Part shown: positions 1 to 4,395 of the stretch, one piece after another | Layout: each line of letters begins with the position of its first letter | Numbering within the stretch: the stretch's first letter is position 1 | Notes under the pieces: generated by a model | What the model was told of the DNA's origin: nothing | Database searches by the model: none | The model's input: only the letters and a program-made list of their open reading frames with translations | Assembly: GCA_903835145.1 (NCBI GenBank) | Contig: CAILMA010000466.1 | Span: forward strand, 1 to 6,095 | From: an uncultured Bacteroidota bacterium | GTDB taxonomy: Bacteria > Bacteroidota > Bacteroidia > Chitinophagales > Chitinophagaceae | Length of the DNA stretch: 6,095 bases | Direction of reading: 5' to 3' | Translations under genes and position numbers: made by a program

Positions 1-25
1 CGGTAAAGCAAGCTTCTGCAAGGTG

Positions 26-45
26 TAGTCGATTGACTATTTTTT
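26..45 (+). terminator. weak candidate intrinsic terminator of an upstream gene
   Basis: TAGTC (26-30) and GACTA (35-39) can pair around a four-base GATT loop and are followed directly by six T (40-45). This has the layout of a rho-independent terminator for a plus-strand gene entering from the left edge, but the stem is only 5 bp and mostly A/T, so termination would be weak. Short open frames from the left edge stop at 26-28 and 48-50; neither is long enough to identify a gene. Low confidence. Confidence 0.3.
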
Positions 46-68
46 CTTAAAAATATTTATATTTATTT

Positions 69-100
69 TTTGTTTTCTCCACCAAACCATATGATATTTG
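69..100 (+). promoter_or_regulatory. candidate Bacteroidota-type promoter for the 222-869 gene
   Basis: TTTG at 69-72 lies 20 bases before GATATTTG at 93-100. The latter matches the Bacteroidota -7 consensus TAnnTTTG except for its first base, and the spacing fits the 17-23 bases described for Bacteroides and Flavobacterium sigma-A promoters. Transcription would begin near 105-108, giving a 5' leader of about 115 nt before the ATG at 222. The surrounding DNA is very AT-rich, so a chance match is possible. Confidence 0.35.
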
Positions 101-221
101 CTTAGAATTATTCCTCCTTTTTAGCCTTGAAAACACTTAAAATACCCTTTTACCAGCGTTAGCTGTATTCGGGGATGCAGGTTTCTCAATTTCATATGCT
201 TTACTACTTAAATCTCTTGAG

Positions 222-869
222 ATGGTGTACAGATCGTACGTGACGCTGAATGTGGCAATAGTTGGAAATACTAAGGTGGCCGAGGAATTAACGTTTGCAT
301 TTTTGGCTGCGGGCCATAATGTTTGCATTGCCGGTGGGCCGGGAGCATCTGAAAACGAAATCGCCTCAAATTATGATACCCCCAACCTTTATCGTTGTAC
401 GATAGAAGAAGCCGCAAGCTTTTCTGATTTTATAATAATTGCAACCGAACCACAAAATGTGCGGGAAGTTGCCTACTGGCTTGGTGATGTTCGTAACAAA
501 GTAATAGTTGACCTCACGCCTAATGTTAGTGCTACTTCAGTTCCCGAGCAACACGAGCACTTTAATTCGGCAAAGGCTATCAGCGCTATCACAGGCGCCC
601 GGGATATTGTAAAGGTGTTCAATTTTAAACGCCAATACAAGCTTTTTAAACCTCTTTTTGACGGGAAGAAAGTAGATATGCTACTTGCAGGCGATAGCCT
701 GAAGGCGAAAGAAATTACCAAGATCCTGATGCGGGAATGTGGCATGAGCCATTTCTATGATTTCGGCGGCAGCGATTCTCATTTTTTGCTCGATGAAATG
801 GCCCCGACATGGAGAACCATGATTGCGGAAAAAAGCAATTTTAATCAGCCTATAGGTATTTCAAAATAG
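222..869 (+). CDS. F420-dependent NADP oxidoreductase-like Rossmann-fold protein (COG2085 type)
   Basis: This 215-residue soluble protein resembles the family of F420H2:NADP oxidoreductases and related NADP-binding reductases, which move hydride between NADP and a partner cofactor or substrate. The order of motifs fits: a first strand and loop (residues 11-34, VAIVGNTKVA then a helix ending AGHNV), a fourth-strand region IIIATEPQNV (71-80), VIVDLTPN (94-101), VKVFNFKRQ (130-138, like the family's VKAFNT) and PLFDGKKVDMLLAGD (144-158, like PLFDGxxPDMxxAGD). No signal peptide or membrane segment is seen. The glycine loop is eroded: G15-N-T-K-V-A20 keeps only the first glycine of GxGxxG, and the usual S/R after strand 2, which contacts the NADP 2'-phosphate, is AGG (37-39). 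Cofactor binding may therefore be altered. The start at 222 is the only in-frame ATG; a GTG at 240 would give a more typical short N-terminus, and no clear ribosome binding site decides between them. The substrate is unknown; the gene stands alone, convergent with the next one. Confidence 0.75.
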   Translation: MVYRSYVTLNVAIVGNTKVAEELTFAFLAAGHNVCIAGGPGASENEIASNYDTPNLYRCTIEEAASFSDFIIIATEPQNVREVAYWLGDVRNKVIVDLTPNVSATSVPEQHEHFNSAKAISAITGARDIVKVFNFKRQYKLFKPLFDGKKVDMLLAGDSLKAKEITKILMRECGMSHFYDFGGSDSHFLLDEMAPTWRTMIAEKSNFNQPIGISK

Positions 870-922
870 GTATTTTTCAGTTGTTGTATTTTGAGCTTAC
901 GTTCATATTGCTGACTTAATAA

Positions 923-953
923 AAAGAGCCATCCGTTTCCGGTATGGCTCTTT
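923..953. terminator. bidirectional intrinsic terminator between convergent genes
   Basis: AAAGAGCCAT (923-932) and ATGGCTCTTT (944-953) form a perfect 10-bp stem with an 11-base loop. A run of A at 921-925 supplies a T-tract for transcripts of the minus strand, and TTT at 951-953 followed by a T-rich stretch serves the plus strand. It sits 54 bases after the stop of the oxidoreductase-like gene and 22 bases after the stop of the secreted-protein gene on the other strand, so one hairpin can end both transcripts. The U-tract is better on the minus side. Confidence 0.8.
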
Positions 954-968
954 GCAATTTTATTGCAA
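952..968. repeat. second small inverted repeat next to the shared terminator
   Basis: TTGCAAT (952-958) and ATTGCAA (962-968) are perfect inverted repeats of 7 bp around a TTT loop. They overlap the right arm of the terminator hairpin and end 6 bases before the stop codon of the minus-strand gene. The two hairpins share bases 952-953, so they nearly exclude each other or stack end to end. It may reinforce termination on the minus strand or protect the 3' end; the function is inferred only. Confidence 0.45.
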
Positions 969-974
969 TTAAGT

Positions 975-1208
975 TTATTGTTTTATTAGTTTTTCAACTT
1001 TAATCCTATTGCCATTTTCATCTGTAAGTACCATCAGGTACAATCCTGAAGCGAGATTCGAAATGTCAATTTCCTTGCTGTTTTTGTATTCAGCTACTGT
1101 TTTGCCTTCCATGCTGCATACTGCTACATCCAGATAATACGGGTAGTCTATCTGCACGGTGTAGGTAGCAGGGTTAGGGTAGATTTTTATTTCCGAAGCA
1201 GAAATAAC
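975..1208 (-). other. T9SS type A sorting domain (C-terminal domain of the repeat protein)
   Basis: This stretch encodes residues 942-1018 and the TAA stop (975-977). The visible marks are IYPNPA (950-955) at the domain entry, alternating beta strands (TVQIDYP, LDVAVCSMEG, EIDISNL, SGLYLMVLTDENG) and a Lys-rich tail ending KLIKQ. This is the usual length (about 75 residues) and motif order of the Por secretion system C-terminal sorting domain of the TIGR04183 type. The genome should therefore carry a full T9SS (for example PorV, PorU, SprA/Sov, GldK-N), none of which lies in this window. Confidence 0.92.
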
Positions 1209-4031
1209 GTTATTCACGTCCAGGTTATTCAGGTTGTAGCCATTGGTGAGCTTTTGACAACCGTTGGTGTCCGTTACAAGTACGGTATAGCTGCCGTTGT
1301 AATGGGCCATTACCCTATAGCTCGTCGCTCCGGGTATAGTAACGGTATTTAGAAACCATTGGTAGGAGTTAAAGTAGTTTCCGGTGCTGAAGTAGCTGCC
1401 ATTAAATGTTACAACAGGATTAGGGGTAGGGTGCACACTTACATGAAACGTATCGGTAGTAGAGGTGCAGCTGCTTGGTATATTTACGAAGCAAGTATAA
1501 TCACCGGTTGTATTGGCAACATAGGCACCGGTTGTGGCACCTGTAATATTTACGGTGTTCTTTTTCCATTGGTACAATATTCCGGTCGCAGCGGCGCTTA
1601 TATTCACAGAGAGGTAAACACTGCTACCTGCACAAAATGAATCTGGGCCAATGTGTGTTATATAAGGAAGGGAAACTGATGTAACTAAAGTTGCCACTGA
1701 TTGCGTAATACAGCCATTCGGGGCAGTTATCTTTATATAATAATACCCCGTTGTGTCGGCGGTATAGCTTGCTGAGGTTGCGCCTGACACTACTGCTGCT
1801 GCTCCTACGCTGCTGCCTGCATACCACTGGTAGCTATAGCCAGCCCCGGTGCTTGCATTTATAGTTACGCTACCGCCGGTGCAAAAGGTTGCAGAGCCGG
1901 AAGATGAAATAGTAGATGAGGGAGCTGCCAGTACTATAAGATTTAAAGCAGCACCTGATGTAGAACTACAACCTGTACTGTTGGTAACTGTAACCCGGTA
2001 AGAACCCCCGGTGGCTGCAGTGTAGCTATAGTTGGTCGCACCGCTAATCGCAGTGTAGCCTGAGCCAATATTCTTTGACCATTGATAAGTAAGCCCGCTG
2101 CCAGTTGTAGCGCTTATTACTATGCTGTCGTTAGAGCAAATGGTGCGTGTGCCAGTTGGCGTTATTGTGCCTGAAGGGCGGCTGTTTACAGTAACATTTA
2201 TTGCGTCAGCCGACGAGACAGTTACGTCCGATGAGCAACCCGTTGTTGTATTCCTTACGATAACAGAATAGTAGCCATTGGTTGTAGCCACATAGTTTGG
2301 GGCAGAAGCTCCGCCAATTGCAGTTCCGCTGTTGTACCACTGGTATGTGTATCCGCCTCCCGTTGTTGTTGCACTAAGTGTCACGCTGCTGCCTGTGCAA
2401 AAGGTGGTAGCACCGCCTGCTGTAATAGTGGGCACCGGCAGTGCATGTACGGTCACAACCGTTCCGCTTGCAGTAGTAAGGCTGCAACCCGTACTGTTGG
2501 TTATGGTAACGCTATACGAGCCTGCTGAGCGTGCCATGTAATTAATATTGGTCGCACCAGAGATTGCGGTGCCGTTGTACCATTGATAAGTATAGCCCGA
2601 GCCAGAGGGCGCCGAGAGTAAAACGCTGTCGCCTGCGCAATAAGTTGTAGCTCCTGTTGCAGTAATAGTTGCCGATGACGGTTGAGGATAGACGGTAACC
2701 GATACTGAACTTGACGTGCTGCTACAAGTACCTACCGAGATCACAACATAGTATGTGCCCGAAGCCGAGACGCTGTAGGTTGACAGCGTAGCGCCAGTGA
2801 TAGGGACGCCCGAGTTATACCATTGGTAGGTATAGCCAGAGCCTGTTGATGCTGTGAGCGTAAGTGTGCCAGGTGCACAGAAAGCAAGTGATCCGCTATA
2901 GGTAATTGAAGCTGAGGGAGAAGAACCTAACGTGACTGTGGCACCGCTGGAAATGCCAGTGCAGCCAGAGCTATTTGTGATGTGAACGTTGTAGGTAGTC
3001 GTAGATGATGGTGACGCAAGGTAGGTGGAATTGGTGGCGGCGGAAATAGGTGTGGAACCAATGTACCATTGGTAAGTATCGCTACCACTACCGCCGGTGG
3101 CCGTAAGTGTAACGCTACCGCCAGTGCACACTGTGGCGGAAGACGGAGTAATAGTTGCCGAAGGTAAAGGGTTAACAACGACTGTTGTATGTGCAATGCT
3201 CGTGCAGGAATAGCCGTCTGTAACAGTTAGCGTGTAAATGCCCGATGCGGCAGTAGTCGCCGAAGCGATAGATGGAGAAGCCGACGCGCTTGTAAAGCTT
3301 GATGGGCCAGCCCAACTGTAAGTATATGTTGAAACGCCTCCGGACGCGCTTCCAGTAAACGACAAAGTTGACCCTGCGCAAATCGGTGAAGTGCTTGAAG
3401 CACTTGCAGAAACAGAAGTTACGTAATCGGCAGTAATGCTGGTTGCATCATAAATTCGCATAGTGCCTGCGGTGCTTGTAGCATTCCAGCCATACAATTT
3501 AAAGGTATCAGTCTGGCCAGCACAGATGTGAATGGTCGAAGTGAATGTAAATGTCTCGGGGCTCGCACTATGTGCGGTGCTCACAGAAGAACCGTACGCC
3601 ATATCGCCGCTCGTACTATTTGTATACTCCATTTGTACGGTTTCAGGGCCTGTTGCACTAACCTGAGATTCAATAACCAGATCTGTGATTTCAAGTTCAG
3701 TTGAAGCATTGTTGGTAATAGTGAAATAAACGAAATTCTGTCCGGCCTGCGCTGTAGAAAGGGTAGAACCGGTGCTCCAGGTATTAGAATTGTAAGACGA
3801 ACCTGCTGCATTATAAGCAATTCCCGCGCCTCTTTTCCATTGCGATACGTAAACGGCGCTTGCACCGGGCGAACTTGTAGCTGGCAAAGCACTGAAATTG
3901 CTGGAGTCTGTTGATGAGGCACCAGAGCCGGTCCAGTCAACCGGACTTATCGGCGATTGGCCAAAGGAAACAGTAGGAATAAGGGCGATTGATGCAACTA
4001 AAAACCGGAAGAAAAGTAGAGTCTTACTCAT
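975..4031 (-). CDS. secreted Ig-like repeat protein with type IX secretion C-terminal sorting domain
   Basis: This 1018-residue protein is exported and probably displayed on the cell surface or released; an adhesin or matrix role is likely but unproven. Residues 1-24 form a signal peptide (K3, then a hydrophobic core, cleavage probably after SFG), leaving Gln25 as the first mature residue. Residues 26-204 form a beta-rich, Thr/Ser-rich domain I cannot assign. Residues 205-938 hold nine Ig-like repeats of 68-87 residues, most with a Cys near the start, a YQW core and a GC near the end. Residues 942-1018 are a T9SS type A sorting domain: IYPNPA (950-955), a later SGLYLMVL segment and the basic tail KVEKLIKQ. 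In Bacteroidota this domain directs passage through the outer membrane by the Por/Gld/Spr machinery and is then cleaved, often with attachment to a lipopolysaccharide anchor. The start is firm: signal peptide immediately after the ATG and a promoter box just upstream. The gene is monocistronic, convergent with 222-869 and divergent from rpsA. The repeats are nearly free of charged residues. No catalytic domain is visible. Confidence 0.93.
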   Translation of the reverse strand: MSKTLLFFRFLVASIALIPTVSFGQSPISPVDWTGSGASSTDSSNFSALPATSSPGASAVYVSQWKRGAGIAYNAAGSSYNSNTWSTGSTLSTAQAGQNFVYFTITNNASTELEITDLVIESQVSATGPETVQMEYTNSTSGDMAYGSSVSTAHSASPETFTFTSTIHICAGQTDTFKLYGWNATSTAGTMRIYDATSITADYVTSVSASASSTSPICAGSTLSFTGSASGGVSTYTYSWAGPSSFTSASASPSIASATTAASGIYTLTVTDGYSCTSIAHTTVVVNPLPSATITPSSATVCTGGSVTLTATGGSGSDTYQWYIGSTPISAATNSTYLASPSSTTTYNVHITNSSGCTGISSGATVTLGSSPSASITYSGSLAFCAPGTLTLTASTGSGYTYQWYNSGVPITGATLSTYSVSASGTYYVVISVGTCSSTSSSVSVTVYPQPSSATITATGATTYCAGDSVLLSAPSGSGYTYQWYNGTAISGATNINYMARSAGSYSVTITNSTGCSLTTASGTVVTVHALPVPTITAGGATTFCTGSSVTLSATTTGGGYTYQWYNSGTAIGGASAPNYVATTNGYYSVIVRNTTTGCSSDVTVSSADAINVTVNSRPSGTITPTGTRTICSNDSIVISATTGSGLTYQWSKNIGSGYTAISGATNYSYTAATGGSYRVTVTNSTGCSSTSGAALNLIVLAAPSSTISSSGSATFCTGGSVTINASTGAGYSYQWYAGSSVGAAAVVSGATSASYTADTTGYYYIKITAPNGCITQSVATLVTSVSLPYITHIGPDSFCAGSSVYLSVNISAAATGILYQWKKNTVNITGATTGAYVANTTGDYTCFVNIPSSCTSTTDTFHVSVHPTPNPVVTFNGSYFSTGNYFNSYQWFLNTVTIPGATSYRVMAHYNGSYTVLVTDTNGCQKLTNGYNLNNLDVNNVISASEIKIYPNPATYTVQIDYPYYLDVAVCSMEGKTVAEYKNSKEIDISNLASGLYLMVLTDENGNRIKVEKLIKQ
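1218..3419 (-). repeat. nine tandem Ig-like protein repeats (R1-R9)
   Basis: Read along the protein: R1 residues 205-290 (DNA 3162-3419), R2 291-372 (2916-3161), R3 373-451 (2679-2915), R4 452-532 (2436-2678), R5 533-619 (2175-2435), R6 620-704 (1920-2174), R7 705-789 (1665-1919), R8 790-870 (1422-1664), R9 871-938 (1218-1421). Typical unit: a proline-ended linker, I-T-x-S/T-G, F-C-x-G-x-S-V-x-L-x-A, GxxYxYQWYxxGxxIxGAT, Y-x-x-x-x-x-G-x-Y-x-V-x-I-T-N-x-x-G-C. The likely disulfide pairs are 218/276, 302/357, 385/436, 465/516, 545/599, 632/688, 717/774 and 800/855, all 51-58 residues apart. R9 has lost the first Cys and is shorter, so it looks like a capping repeat before the sorting domain. 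The units are similar in protein but diverged in DNA, which argues for an old array rather than recent expansion. Confidence 0.88.
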
Positions 4032-4038
4032 ATGAAAA

Positions 4039-4067
4039 CAAAGTTATTTTGACGACAATTTTACAAA
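4039..4067 (-). promoter_or_regulatory. Bacteroidota-type promoter of the secreted-protein gene
   Basis: Read on the minus strand, TTTG (4067-4064) is followed after 17 bases by TAACTTTG (4046-4039), an exact match to the -7 consensus TAnnTTTG. Only seven bases (4038-4032) separate this box from the ATG at 4031-4029, so transcription should start at or within a few bases of the start codon and the mRNA would be leaderless or nearly so. No Shine-Dalgarno sequence is present, as is common in this phylum. Confidence 0.6.
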
Positions 4068-4077
4068 CGGTAAAATT
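4057..4077. promoter_or_regulatory. 21-bp dyad over the -33 box, candidate operator
   Basis: AATTTTAC (4057-4064) and GTAAAATT (4070-4077) are perfect inverted repeats of 8 bp around AAACG. The dyad lies across the -33 TTTG (4064-4067) of the minus-strand promoter. Its size and place suit a dimeric repressor or activator site, but no regulator gene is nearby and AT-rich DNA makes such dyads fairly common. It lacks a T-tract, so a terminator is unlikely. Confidence 0.4.
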
Positions 4078-4350
4078 ACAGCCACATATCCGGCCTATGA
4101 GATAATCAATATTAAGGATTTGATACCTTTGTGTTAACTGGAAATGCAAACTAAATAACCAGCCTGACCTATAATGAGGTAGCTTGCCCCGTTTCTCTTG
4201 TTATATTTTGTTTATTTCAGAGCGTTTGAGTAAAAAGAGAGGCCACCAATCAAGAGTATTTTGTGTAATTTTTTCTTAAAATGTGTAGCCTTCTGCCTAT
4301 AGCTGAAAAAAAGTCAAGTATTAACACAACAACTTATCAAGTAATTCCCC

Positions 4351-4358
4351 TATCTTTG
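4351..4358 (+). promoter_or_regulatory. -7 promoter box of rpsA
   Basis: TATCTTTG is an exact TAnnTTTG match and is followed by CACTCCC, a context often seen at strong housekeeping promoters of this phylum. Transcription should begin near 4363-4366, giving a leader of about 30 nt before the TTG at 4396. I find no TTG -33 box 17-23 bases upstream, so the upstream half of the promoter is weak or unusual. The short leader leaves no room for the multi-hairpin autoregulatory leader known for E. coli rpsA. Confidence 0.6.
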
Positions 4359-4377
4359 CACTCCCAAAAATCAACTT

Positions 4378-4386
4378 AAAAGGAGG
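4378..4386 (+). promoter_or_regulatory. strong Shine-Dalgarno site that sets the rpsA start
   Basis: AAAAGGAGG ends at 4386, with a nine-base A-rich spacer (4387-4395) before the TTG at 4396. It is the only convincing ribosome binding site in front of the S1 frame and supports TTG as the initiation codon. The nearest upstream in-frame stop is TAA at 4342-4344 and there is no ATG or GTG between them. Confidence 0.75.
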
Positions 4387-4395
4387 AACAAAAAC

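Larger units (their letters stand above)
4032..4395. other. divergent intergenic region
   Basis: These 364 bases separate the starts of the secreted-protein gene (minus) and rpsA (plus). The left end holds the minus-strand promoter and dyad; the right end holds the rpsA promoter and ribosome binding site. Between them (about 4080-4340) I see no coding sequence beyond ORFs of a few codons, no tRNA and no strong hairpin. One exact TAnnTTTG box, TACCTTTG at 4124-4131 on the plus strand, has no -33 TTG at the right distance. The mid-part is T-rich and A-rich without clear structure. Confidence 0.75.

Noticed and set aside
1..50. Possible C-terminal end of a gene entering from the left edge.
   Set aside because: Fewer than 17 codons are visible in any frame, which is too little to choose a frame or a product.
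38..120. AGGAGG on the minus strand near 113-118 followed by a 17-codon ATG frame.
   Set aside because: The start codon is about 22 bases from the AGGAGG, too far for initiation, and the tiny Lys-rich peptide has no other support.
141..221. Open extension of the oxidoreductase-like frame upstream of its ATG, encoding a hydrophobic stretch.
   Set aside because: It contains no ATG, GTG or TTG in frame and the family needs no such leader; the frame is just open by chance after the TAA at 138.
2927..3381. Overlapping open frames on the minus strand (and others at 3581-3940 and 1359-1640) within the repeat gene.
   Set aside because: They are alternative frames of low-complexity Ser/Thr/Gly-rich coding sequence, with Leu/Pro/Arg-rich or otherwise unstructured products and no ribosome binding sites.
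1218..3419. Recurring palindrome-like TACCAnTGGTA along the minus-strand gene, resembling spaced protein-binding sites or a repeat array.
   Set aside because: It is the codon string for Tyr-Gln-Trp-Tyr (TAC CAA TGG TAC), the conserved core of the Ig-like repeats, so the protein explains it.
975..4031. CRISPR-like or VNTR array suggested by repeated segments of about 240-260 bases.
   Set aside because: The repeat unit is a protein domain in one continuous frame with diverged DNA; there are no short identical repeats with unique spacers.
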